A stretch of 12,390 nucleotides of DNA, from NCBI GenBank assembly GCA_030550695.1, contig JAUQOX010000069.1, forward strand, positions 1 through 12,390, given 5' to 3'. Of this stretch, positions 1-6,547 are shown in pieces. Under the pieces are notes generated by a model that saw nothing but the letters and a program-made list of their open reading frames with translations, was not told the DNA's origin and made no database searches. The stretch comes from Gemmatimonadota bacterium (lineage in GTDB: Bacteria > Gemmatimonadota > Gemmatimonadetes > Longimicrobiales > Gaopeijiaceae). The translations under genes were made by a program, and so were the position numbers. How positions within the stretch are numbered: the stretch's first letter is position 1; every line of letters starts with the position of its first letter.

Positions 1-290
1 CTGCGCTTGACCCTTTCGGTCTGGGCCCCGCATCGGGGGCAAAGCTTGCTCCCCGAGACAAGCCGACTGTAGGCCCGGGCCCAGAGATCCAACGCCAGGA
101 GCCCTCCCCCTGCCGCCGCCAGGGCGATGCCCCAGGCGAAGCGGGACACGGAAATTTCGGGGTGGGTTCCGAAGCGGACCTGGAGGTAGACGGAATGGAC
201 CCGCTGGAGGCCGTGGGAGACGGCCCCCGTGGCCCACTCCACCCCCACAATCAAGAGGGCGAGGCCCAAGACCTCGACGAGGCGCTTCAT
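1..290 (-). CDS. Partial small membrane protein with zinc-ribbon motif (N-terminal 96 residues)
   Basis: The reverse strand is open from an ATG at 290 to the left edge with no stop, so the C-terminus lies outside the window. Residues about 4-19 are hydrophobic (LVEVLGLALLIVGVEW), as are residues about 51-69, with a polar 30-residue stretch between them; this suggests two membrane segments. Residues 84-88 read CPRCG, followed by an Arg/Lys-rich stretch (TERVKR), which looks like the first half of a zinc ribbon. I do not recognise the family. The coding call rests on the open frame, sensible amino acid composition and a natural membrane-protein N-terminus. No Shine-Dalgarno is visible upstream of the ATG, so the start is less certain than the frame. 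It is transcribed away from the AbgT-type gene. Confidence 0.6.
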   Translation of the reverse strand, partial: MKRLVEVLGLALLIVGVEWATGAVSHGLQRVHSVYLQVRFGTHPEISVSRFAWGIALAAAGGGLLALDLWARAYSRLVSGSKLCPRCGAQTERVKR

Positions 291-569
291 GGAAGGGGCC
301 CGGGGCCCCCCGGCGGGAGAAGGCGGGGGAGGGGGAATGGAAGGCGCCGGCTCAGGATCAACGTCGGAACGTTCCTCGAAATTCGTTCGCCCTACGTCGA
401 ATCCCCGGGAAGGGGAGCCACCGCGGGCGGTCCGGAACAGCTCAAATCATTGAAAATTAACGAAAAAGGCGCGGAATTGGAACGGGCGCCGGCGTTGCAG
501 GCCCAGCCCCCGAGTACCGGCTTGGAACCCTTTTCCCTTGGAGGGGCCGAGCCCTGGGGAGGCCCTCCA

Positions 570-599
570 TGGACGACTCGGACGGTCAGGCCCTAGTTT
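570..599 (+). promoter_or_regulatory. Candidate promoter of the AbgT-type gene
   Basis: TGGACG at 570-575 matches 4 of 6 bases of the sigma-70 -35 box. TAGTTT at 594-599 is a TANNNT-type -10, with an 18-base spacer. A start near 606 would leave a leader of about 33 bases carrying the AGGAGG site. The match is weak and could be chance. Confidence 0.25.
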
Positions 600-628
600 G
601 GGCCGACCTCCCATCCCCATCCATACCC

Positions 629-635
629 AGGAGGG
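629..635 (+). promoter_or_regulatory. Ribosome binding site of the AbgT-type gene
   Basis: AGGAGGG lies 3 to 4 bases before the ATG at 639, measured from the end of the purine run (core AGGAGG at 629-634). It is the full anti-Shine-Dalgarno complement and fixes the start of the transporter. Confidence 0.8.
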
Positions 636-638
636 ACC

Positions 639-2189
639 ATGACCGATTCCAGACCAGGCTCCCAACCGACCGGAAACCGCGTGGGCAAGGGGTGGGTGCA
701 AAGAGCTCTCGACGCGGTGGAGACCGTCGGCAACAAGCTCCCCCAACCCGTGACCCTCTTTGCCATCCTTATGGGGCTGGTCCTGCTGGCCTCGTGGGTG
801 GCCGGCACCGTGGGACTCAAGGCCACCCACCCGGGGACCGGACAGGAGATCGCCGCGGTGAACCTCCTGAGCGCCGCGGGCATCCGTCGGATCTTCACGG
901 AAATGGTGAGCGTCTTTGCCGCCTTCCCTCCCCTGGGCCTTGTCTTGGTGGTCATGATCGGGATCGGTGTGGCTGAGCGGTCCGGATTCATCGCCGCGGC
1001 CCTGAAGTCCTTCGTGGGGAGCGTCCCCCGGGTGGCCATCACCTTCTCCATCGTCACCGCGGGGATGCTCTCCTCGGTGGCCGCCGACGCCGGGTACGTG
1101 GTCCTCATCCCCCTAGGGGCGGCTATTTTCGCCGGCATGGGGCGCCACCCCCTGGCCGGACTGGCGGCGGCCTTCGCCGGGGTTTCCGGCGGCTTCGGGG
1201 CGAACCTCTTCCCCACCAGCCTGGACCCCCTGTTGGCCGGGTTCACCGAACCGGCGGCCCGGATCCTGGACCCCGACTACACCGTGAACCCCATGTGCAA
1301 CTGGTGGTTCATGGCCGCCTCGGTGCCCTTGGTGGGGGTGGTGGGGACCCTGGTCACCGAGCGGCTCATCGAACCCCGCCTGGGACCCTGGGGGGTGGAG
1401 GGAGGGCAAGGGGAGGCAGAAGGAGGACTGACCGAGCGGGAAAAGAAGGGACTGGTGTGGGCATCCGTCTGGTCGGTGGTCGTCCTCGGGTTCTTTGTCG
1501 TTTTGGCGTTGCCCCGTTTTCAGATCTTCTACGACGCCGAGCAGGGGTTCACCCCCCTGTACCGGAGCATCGTGCCCATCATGACCATCCTGTTCTTTGT
1601 TCCCGGCTTGGTTTACGGGATCGTCACCGGCTCCATCACCGGCGACAAGCAGGTAGCCAAGATGACCGCCGAGTCCATGGGCACCATGGGCGGGTACATC
1701 GTCCTGGCCTTCGCCGCCGCCCAGTTCGTGGCCTACTTCAACTGGTCCAACATCGGCCTCATCCTGGCCGTTTTCGGGGCCGACGGGCTGAAGGCCGTAG
1801 GCTTCACCGGGATCCCCCTCCTGGTTTCCTTCATCCTCGTGGCCTCGGTCATCAACATCGCCATCGGGAGCGCCTCGGCGAAGTGGGCCATCCTAGCCCC
1901 CATCTTCGTGCCCATGCTCATGCTCATGGGCTATTCGCCCGAGACCACCCAAGCGGCTTACCGCATCGGGGACTCCTACACGAACATCCTCACGCCCCTT
2001 CTCCCCTACTTCCCCCTGGTCATCACCTTTGCCGCCAAGTATGTGAAAGACGTGGGGATCGGAACCATCATCTCCCTCATGCTGCCCTTTTCCGTGGCCT
2101 TCGCCGTGGTGCGGATCGCCATGTTCGTGGTGTGGATCCAGCTCGGCTGGCCCTTGGGGCTGGAGGCGCCCATCCACTATGAGCCGTGA
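639..2189 (+). CDS. abgT: AbgT-family transporter (p-aminobenzoyl-glutamate / antimetabolite transporter type)
   Basis: This 516-residue inner-membrane protein is close to the usual AbgT-family length. The family includes E. coli AbgT (p-aminobenzoyl-glutamate uptake) and MtrF/YdaH (ion-coupled export of sulfonamide-type antimetabolites); which direction and substrate apply here cannot be read from sequence. After a short polar N-terminus, GNKLPQPVTLF (31-41) opens the first membrane helix, and many hydrophobic segments follow. Family landmarks are visible: the SSVAADAGYV stretch with Asp150, FPTSLDPLLAG (191-202), SASAKWA with Trp416, and RIGDSYTN with Arg442 and Asp445, followed by TPLLPYFP. 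These correspond to regions reported as functionally important in MtrF and YdaH. The ATG follows a strong AGGAGG. The gene stands alone, converging with the secreted hydrolase; no abgA/abgB hydrolase subunit is adjacent. Family assignment is firm; the gene symbol means family only. Confidence 0.92.
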   Translation: MTDSRPGSQPTGNRVGKGWVQRALDAVETVGNKLPQPVTLFAILMGLVLLASWVAGTVGLKATHPGTGQEIAAVNLLSAAGIRRIFTEMVSVFAAFPPLGLVLVVMIGIGVAERSGFIAAALKSFVGSVPRVAITFSIVTAGMLSSVAADAGYVVLIPLGAAIFAGMGRHPLAGLAAAFAGVSGGFGANLFPTSLDPLLAGFTEPAARILDPDYTVNPMCNWWFMAASVPLVGVVGTLVTERLIEPRLGPWGVEGGQGEAEGGLTEREKKGLVWASVWSVVVLGFFVVLALPRFQIFYDAEQGFTPLYRSIVPIMTILFFVPGLVYGIVTGSITGDKQVAKMTAESMGTMGGYIVLAFAAAQFVAYFNWSNIGLILAVFGADGLKAVGFTGIPLLVSFILVASVINIAIGSASAKWAILAPIFVPMLMLMGYSPETTQAAYRIGDSYTNILTPLLPYFPLVITFAAKYVKDVGIGTIISLMLPFSVAFAVVRIAMFVVWIQLGWPLGLEAPIHYEP

Positions 2190-2221
2190 GGAGGGACCCC
2201 GCCCATCCCCCCTTAGGAGGA

Positions 2222-2238
2222 GTCGCGGCGGCCGCGAC
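2222..2238. other. Short hairpin after the AbgT-type gene
   Basis: GTCGCGG and CCGCGAC form a perfect 7-bp stem around a CGG loop, 33 bases after the transporter stop. No T-run follows on either strand. It may help end or stabilise the transporter mRNA, but GC-rich DNA makes such stems common. Confidence 0.3.
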
Positions 2239-2275
2239 GGTGGGGGGTCAGCTCGGGCCCCCGCAAGACGACATC

Positions 2276-2305
2276 TGGGGGCCCCTCCCCCCCGAGGAGC
2301 CCCCA
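2276..2305. terminator. Likely bidirectional terminator hairpin between convergent genes
   Basis: TGGGGGCCCCTC (2276-2287) and GAGGAGCCCCCA (2294-2305) pair over 12 positions with one mismatch, around a loop of six C. It sits between the convergent stops at 2189 and 2331, where a shared terminator is expected. There is no T-run on either side, so it would be a U-poor terminator or an RNA 3'-end stabiliser. An alternative stem (2255-2262 with 2277-2284) uses part of the same sequence. Confidence 0.5.
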
Positions 2306-2330
2306 TAGCCCCGGCGGGACAGGACGATCC

Positions 2331-3413
2331 TCAGCTCCCCTCCGGGAAGAGCAGCCGGATCCCCTCGTCGGAAGTGTACACGCATCGGTTGTTGTGGCCA
2401 CATCCCACCACAACCACCACCTCCTGGTTGCCTCCCAGCCGCTCCTTCACATACCGCGCAAAGGCCTGGGCCCTGGCCAGCCGGGTGGGACCCTGGGCCA
2501 TGGCCTGACACGAGCTGTCGAAGCCACTGAGGGGCAGAATGTCCACTTCGCCCATGAGATACGTGAGGGGCCGGGCAACCATCTGGCGCCGAAGCTGTTC
2601 GTCGCTCTGGTCCGCGGTATAGCCGGTGCGGTTCTGGAACCCATAGGGCCATTGGTCGTAGCCGGTGCACCCGCCGCCGTCCCCCAGGTTCCGGAACGTG
2701 GGGGTGTCGGAGGGGATTTCCGCCACGTAGCCGGGGGCATTGGCCGAAAGACTCCACGCCGCGGCCGTGGGCCGCTCCGGGCCCGGATAGGCATAGCTCG
2801 ACGGGTTCGAAACCACGTACCGCACCGGCACGCCCAGCCCGTCATGGACGCGGCTGGACATCTGATAGCGGGTGGTAACTTGCCCTCCGGCCGAATGCCC
2901 CGTGACCACGATGGAGCGGAGGTTCGGGAAGACCTCCTTCCGGGCCACCTTCCGTAAGATCTCGTCCAGGAAGTCGAACGACGTCACCGCCGGGTGGCTC
3001 AGGGAGGGCCCGCCGGAGCGCCAGGTGCTGCAGTTCCACGAGATTTCCCCCGGGGCCAGCTCGTCACGGCACCCCCGCCCGTCATTGGAGGCCATACGGG
3101 GCGCGATCATCACGGAGGTCTCCAGCTTCCCTGCCAGGAAGGCCGCCGCCACCGCGGTGCGGAAGTAGTCATGGGCGTTTCGACTCGCGCCGTGGACCAT
3201 GACCACCGCGTGGGTGATGGCTTCGTTGCGCCGGTCGAGGGGGTGGCTCCGATACACAAGGGACCGGCCCGGCCCGCCCCCTACGGTCACCCATTCGGTA
3301 CACTCGGGGGTGGCGGTAACGCAAGGCCCCGTTCGAGACGGTTGGGCCACAGCGGGGAAAGCGTGGAAGGCTGCCCCGAGGAGGGCTGGAGCGGCAAAGG
3401 AACGGAGGTTCAT
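2331..3413 (-). CDS. Secreted alpha/beta hydrolase (esterase/lipase-like)
   Basis: The 360-residue protein starts with a probable Sec signal peptide: Arg4, a hydrophobic core, and PAVA|Q with cleavage likely after Ala23. The mature part has an alpha/beta-hydrolase plan. MVHGAS (72-77) looks like the oxyanion-hole HG turn; VVTGHSAGG (169-177) is the nucleophile elbow with Ser174; Asp291 in MGEVDILP and His340 in GCGHNN are in the right order and spacing for the acid and base. Eight cysteines (31, 38, 115, 128, 249, 302, 338, 344) suggest disulfides and fit an exported enzyme. Substrate is unknown; an ester or polyester is only a guess from the fold. No good Shine-Dalgarno precedes the ATG, but the signal peptide supports this start. 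It lies 276 bases downstream of the TonB-dependent receptor on the same strand, separated by a terminator, so it is probably a separate unit. Confidence 0.85.
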   Translation of the reverse strand: MNLRSFAAPALLGAAFHAFPAVAQPSRTGPCVTATPECTEWVTVGGGPGRSLVYRSHPLDRRNEAITHAVVMVHGASRNAHDYFRTAVAAAFLAGKLETSVMIAPRMASNDGRGCRDELAPGEISWNCSTWRSGGPSLSHPAVTSFDFLDEILRKVARKEVFPNLRSIVVTGHSAGGQVTTRYQMSSRVHDGLGVPVRYVVSNPSSYAYPGPERPTAAAWSLSANAPGYVAEIPSDTPTFRNLGDGGGCTGYDQWPYGFQNRTGYTADQSDEQLRRQMVARPLTYLMGEVDILPLSGFDSSCQAMAQGPTRLARAQAFARYVKERLGGNQEVVVVVGCGHNNRCVYTSDEGIRLLFPEGS

Positions 3414-3460
3414 GGCAGGCTCGCAAGGGATAGACGTTCCACCTCGTAGGGACCGGAGGA

Positions 3461-3489
3461 AACTTATCCAGCCTGGCCGCTTCCAGAAA
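3461..3489 (-). promoter_or_regulatory. Weak candidate promoter of the secreted hydrolase
   Basis: On the minus strand TTTCTG (3484-3489) and TAAGTT (3461-3466) are separated by 17 bases; transcription from about 3453 would give a leader of about 40 bases. Both boxes are poor matches to sigma-70 consensus. It is listed because the upstream terminator at 3585-3624 implies that the hydrolase needs its own promoter. Confidence 0.2.
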
Positions 3490-3584
3490 CGACCCCCCTA
3501 GGCCCTCCCCCCAGGGTGTCTACCGGGCCGGCTGCCTTGTCGAGCCCCTGGCCGGTTTCCCTGCTCCCGAGCGCAGAAGACGAC

Positions 3585-3624
3585 GAGGGCCGGCCCCCCC
3601 TTTCTCCAGGGGGAACCGGCCCTC
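3585..3624 (-). terminator. Terminator hairpin of the TonB-dependent receptor gene
   Basis: GAGGGCCGG (3585-3593) and CCGGCCCTC (3616-3624) form a perfect 9-bp stem. Inside it, five C (3595-3599) can pair with GGGGG (3609-3613), with a 2-base AA bulge. It begins 66 bases past the receptor stop in the direction of transcription. Only a T-enriched stretch (GTCGTCTTCT), not a clean T-run, follows on the minus strand. Confidence 0.55.
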
Positions 3625-3689
3625 CTTTGCAGAGCGATGGCCGAGTCGGGCCGGGACCGGCTCAGTCGGAACGCCGGCGGCCCTCTTCC

Positions 3690-6167
3690 TCAGCGAATCC
3701 CCATCTCCATCTCCTCCGCCTGCTGGGGTTGCCGCAGGCGGGGTGGACGGCCGAAGGCGTAGCTGAAGCTCAAGGTCACTTGGCGGGCGTCGAGACGCCG
3801 CAAGAAGTCCTGTTCGTGGAGTTCGTCGGCGGTGATGAAGCCGAAGGCCATCTTCCCCAAAGGATCACTGACCCGGAGGACCACGTCGCCTTTGCCGTCC
3901 AGCACCCGGTGCCGCAAGGAGAGGTTGCTCACCGTGAACGACCGCATGCGGCCCTGCTCGATCTTCATGGGAGCCCGGTACATCAGGAAGGCCTGGAGGT
4001 CCGTGTTTACCCCGAGCCGCAGCGACGCGTTTCCGCGGAGGGACCAGGTAAGGGCCTCACTGGCCAGGCCCTCCTGGAGGTTTTCGGCGTTGGTCGTCAC
4101 CTGGGCCACGTTTCCGCCCAACATCCCGCTGAGCCGGCCCCCCAACCGCCCGGTGGCCGTCACGTCCACACCCCATTGGGAACTCCGGTCGAAGTTCCGG
4201 AAGGTGGTGGTGGAGATTCCCGTGGCCGGGTCCACGGTCTTGTAATGGCGGATCAGGTTGGTCGTCACCCGCCGGAACGGCGTCGCCTGGAGGGTACCGA
4301 GCCGTCCCGTGGTCTGGAGGGTGAGGTCGAAGGACTGGGTGTACTGGGGAAGGAGGGAGGGGTTCCCCACCAGGAGGCTCAGGGAGTCTTCCTGAAGGGG
4401 GAACGGGTTGAGCTGGTTGGGCCGGGGCCGCTGAACCCGGCGGCTGAAGCTGAGGCGGGCGGTGCGGCCCGAGCCCAGGTCCACGAGGGCGGCGGCGCTG
4501 GGATAGAAGCTGGTGTAGCGCTTGTCGTACCTCTGGGCCAAATCCGGGAGCTCGAACCGGGTGTCGGCGTGCTCCACCCGCACCCCGGCCTGGAAACTCA
4601 CGGCCCCCCAGCCCCGCGAGGCTTGGGTGTACCCAGCGTAGATCCGGGTCAGGTAATCGAACGCGTCACCCCCGCGGACCCCCTCTCCAGCCGGGGCCGG
4701 GGCGCGGAACAGGTCGGTGTTGATGAGCCGCTCCTCGGCACGGGCGCCGGCCTCCAGCTTGACGCTCCCTAGGGCCCGGGTGAGGTCCATCTGGAAGGAC
4801 GCTTCCCGGTTGGAGGTCTCGTTCCGGGTGCGTTCCCGGACGTTGGTCAGGGAGGCATCGCCGTAGCGGGCCTCCGAAACGTCCCGATTACCCGTCACCC
4901 GGGCTTCGAGGGCAAGCTCCTGGCTCCCTGGAGCCGGGACGTGGCGGAGACTCAGGGTCAGATCCCCCGAACTCAGGTCCCGCTCCGAGCCGGTTGCGCT
5001 GGCCCAGACCCGCGGCGGCTCCGCCGCTCCCGCCACGAGGCGGAAATCGTTCACCGTGCGGCCCTTGTTCCCGTTGAGGTTTCCGGAAGCCTGCAGGGAA
5101 AGGGTGGTGACGGGGCGGAGGCGGAAATCCACGCTCCCCATGAGGGAGTGCCCCAAGGACTCCTGGAGCCCTCGGCTTCCCTGGAAAACCGCCTCTCCGG
5201 CCCTTTCACCAGCCAGGTTGAGGCGCCGCATCGTGCCCGTGGGCTCCCGGAGGTCGCTGTTCAGGGCGTACATGCCGGCCAGGTTGAGGCGCCCCTGCTG
5301 GAAGCCCACCGTGCCCGAGGCGTTGAACCGGTCCCACGAGCTTCCCGCCACGGTCAGGGCCGCGCTCAGGCCGAGGTCGGTGTTCTGCCGGAGCACGAGA
5401 TTCACGATCCCGCTCATGCCTTCGGGGTCGTACTTGGCCGCCGGGTTGGGGATCACCTCCACCCGGTCGATGGTCCCCGCCGGAAGCTGCCTTAGGAAGA
5501 GGGCCAGGGCATCTCCCCGGAACGGGGCGGGCCGACCGTTGATTTGGATCACCACATTGCCGCCCCCCCGTACACTCACCCGGCCGTCGGCGTCCACGTC
5601 CACGCCGGGCACGTTGCGGAGCACATCTGCGGCGTTTCCGCCGGCCGCCGTTGGAAGATCCCGGGCGCTGACCACAGTGCGGTCCACCTCCATCCGCACC
5701 ACCGACCGTTCGGCTCTGACCTCGATCCCCTCCAGGACCAACGCACTGACTTCGAGGGGGAGCGCGCCCAACTGCCGCACGGCACCTGGCGCGAGGGCCA
5801 GATCGCCCACCACCGCCGGGACGTAGCCGAGCATGGTGGCCCTGAGGTAGTAGGTCCCCGGAGGAACCTCGTCCAGACGGAAACGCCCGCTGCCGTCGGT
5901 AAGGGTTCCTGCCACCAAGGAGGAATCCCGGGCCGAGCGCAGCTCCACCGGGGCTGCTTGGAGGGGCCGCCCGGTCACCCCATCCACCAGGGACCCGACG
6001 ACGGCCGCACCCGGCACGGATGTCCCGGGACCGCCGGGGCGGGGAGTGTCGGTGGGTCCCCGGAAGCCTCCCGCCCGGTCCATTCCGGTCATTTGCGCTC
6101 CCAGGGAGCCGGTGAAGGTGGCCCCCGCCAAGAGGAGCGCCGCCGCAAGTCGCATTCGAGTCGCCAT
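3690..6167 (-). CDS. TonB-dependent outer-membrane receptor with carboxypeptidase-regulatory-like domain
   Basis: With the ATG at 6167 the protein has 825 residues. Residues 1-24 form a signal peptide (MATRMRLAAALLLAG, cleavage likely at GA|Q). A short Gly/Pro-rich linker leads to a carboxypeptidase-regulatory-like beta-sandwich (about 54-140, with GRFRLDEVPPGTYYLRA). The plug domain follows (about 160-262) with NAADVLRNVPGV, a long VSVRGGGNVVIQINGRP stretch and NPAAKYDPEGMSGIVNLVLR. This last motif is typical of receptors with the outer-membrane beta-barrel family domain (PF14905 type). The rest is beta-barrel, ending in VTLSFSYAFG plus a charged tail. It would import an unidentified ligand across the outer membrane using TonB energy; no substrate clue is present nearby. 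The frame stays open up to 6449, but that extension is Pro/Ser-rich and lies upstream of the promoter. GGAG 6 bases before 6167 and the signal peptide favour the shorter start; ATG 6179 is a second option. Confidence 0.9.
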   Translation of the reverse strand: MATRMRLAAALLLAGATFTGSLGAQMTGMDRAGGFRGPTDTPRPGGPGTSVPGAAVVGSLVDGVTGRPLQAAPVELRSARDSSLVAGTLTDGSGRFRLDEVPPGTYYLRATMLGYVPAVVGDLALAPGAVRQLGALPLEVSALVLEGIEVRAERSVVRMEVDRTVVSARDLPTAAGGNAADVLRNVPGVDVDADGRVSVRGGGNVVIQINGRPAPFRGDALALFLRQLPAGTIDRVEVIPNPAAKYDPEGMSGIVNLVLRQNTDLGLSAALTVAGSSWDRFNASGTVGFQQGRLNLAGMYALNSDLREPTGTMRRLNLAGERAGEAVFQGSRGLQESLGHSLMGSVDFRLRPVTTLSLQASGNLNGNKGRTVNDFRLVAGAAEPPRVWASATGSERDLSSGDLTLSLRHVPAPGSQELALEARVTGNRDVSEARYGDASLTNVRERTRNETSNREASFQMDLTRALGSVKLEAGARAEERLINTDLFRAPAPAGEGVRGGDAFDYLTRIYAGYTQASRGWGAVSFQAGVRVEHADTRFELPDLAQRYDKRYTSFYPSAAALVDLGSGRTARLSFSRRVQRPRPNQLNPFPLQEDSLSLLVGNPSLLPQYTQSFDLTLQTTGRLGTLQATPFRRVTTNLIRHYKTVDPATGISTTTFRNFDRSSQWGVDVTATGRLGGRLSGMLGGNVAQVTTNAENLQEGLASEALTWSLRGNASLRLGVNTDLQAFLMYRAPMKIEQGRMRSFTVSNLSLRHRVLDGKGDVVLRVSDPLGKMAFGFITADELHEQDFLRRLDARQVTLSFSYAFGRPPRLRQPQQAEEMEMGIR

Positions 6168-6199
6168 GTCTTTCTCCATGAAAAAGGGGTGTTCATCAT

Positions 6200-6228
6200 A
6201 TGATAAACGACTGTCGAAGTTTTGTCTA
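6200..6228 (-). promoter_or_regulatory. Near-consensus sigma-70 promoter of the TonB-dependent receptor
   Basis: On the minus strand TAGACA (6223-6228) and TATCAT (6200-6205) each match 5 of 6 consensus bases and are exactly 17 bases apart, in the one AT-rich patch upstream of the gene. Transcription would begin near 6193, giving a leader of about 26 bases with GGAG before the ATG at 6167. A perfect 10-base palindrome, ATCATATGAT (6195-6204), covers the -10 and the start region and could be an operator. Confidence 0.65.
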
Positions 6229-6237
6229 GATCTGGAA

Positions 6238-6307
6238 GGAAGAAAAGGGGAACGAGGGGGGGGACAGAGGGAGAGGGGGGGGTGGAACAGGGGAAGGGAT
6301 GGAGGGC
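6238..6307 (+). repeat. Purine-rich G-run tract with G-quadruplex potential
   Basis: About 70 plus-strand bases are almost all G and A. G-runs at 6247-6250, 6256-6263, 6269-6271, 6275-6282, 6290-6293 and 6296-6298 are separated by 2 to 7 bases, which satisfies the four-run G-quadruplex pattern several times over. The tract begins about 10 bases upstream of the receptor -35 box. It could also form a triplex. Function is unknown. Confidence 0.6.
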
Positions 6308-6377
6308 CGGTGAAGGTGACGGAAGCCAGCGGAGGCAGGAAACGGAGGACCTTCCTTCGGCGAACCCCCGGCGGCTC

Positions 6378-6404
6378 AAAAAAGGGAACGGGGACGGATT
6401 TCCC
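6378..6404 (-). terminator. Candidate intrinsic terminator with T-run
   Basis: On the minus strand GGGAA (6400-6404) and TTCCC (6384-6388) form a 5-bp stem with an 11-base loop, followed directly by six T (6378-6383). The stem is short, but the T-run is unusual in this GC-rich DNA. It lies about 145 bases past the glycosyltransferase stop and would insulate the receptor gene from uvrA transcription. Confidence 0.35.
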
Positions 6405-6502
6405 AGGACCGGAAGGGGACGCCCCTCCCACCACGGCATCACCCGCCAAGTCCAGGATTCCCCACGATCGAGGGGGAGGGGGTCCGACGGCAGCCGATCT
6501 CG

Positions 6503-6534
6503 TCCCCTACGGTCCCCGAATCGGGTCTAGGGGA
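6503..6534 (-). terminator. Candidate terminator hairpin after the glycosyltransferase
   Basis: TCCCCTA (6503-6509) and TAGGGGA (6528-6534) form a perfect 7-bp stem. An inner CCCG/CGGG stem with an AAT loop fills most of the interior. It starts 14 bases past the stop at 6548 on the minus strand. No T-run follows. Confidence 0.4.
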
Positions 6535-6547
6535 GAGGTTCCCCCCG

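Larger units (their letters stand above)
291..638. other. Divergent intergenic spacer (348 bases), no gene seen
   Basis: This stretch separates the minus-strand membrane protein from the plus-strand transporter. I see no credible gene: open frames here are rich in Gly, Pro and Arg and lack any recognisable protein features. An AT-rich island at about 441-480 stands out against the GC-rich surroundings and may hold a promoter for either gene, but no convincing -35/-10 pair could be fixed there. A candidate plus-strand promoter and the transporter's ribosome binding site are listed separately. Confidence 0.6.
6229..6547. other. Intergenic stretch upstream of the receptor promoter, no gene seen
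   Basis: About 320 bases lie between the receptor promoter and the stop of the glycosyltransferase, both on the minus strand. I see no protein-coding signal: open frames on both strands are low-complexity Pro/Gly/Arg. The stretch holds the purine-rich G-run tract (6238-6307) and two candidate terminators for the upstream transcription unit (6378-6404 and 6503-6534), listed separately. Confidence 0.55.

Noticed and set aside
639..3413. AbgT transporter plus nearby hydrolase as a p-aminobenzoyl-glutamate use cassette
   Set aside because: The genes converge rather than form an operon, and the hydrolase is a secreted alpha/beta hydrolase, not an AbgA/AbgB-type metallopeptidase.
3516..4772. Plus-strand open frame (418 codons) opposite the TonB-dependent receptor
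   Set aside because: The receptor reads through with clear plug and barrel features. The antisense frame is Gly/Glu/Pro-rich and crosses the receptor's terminator.
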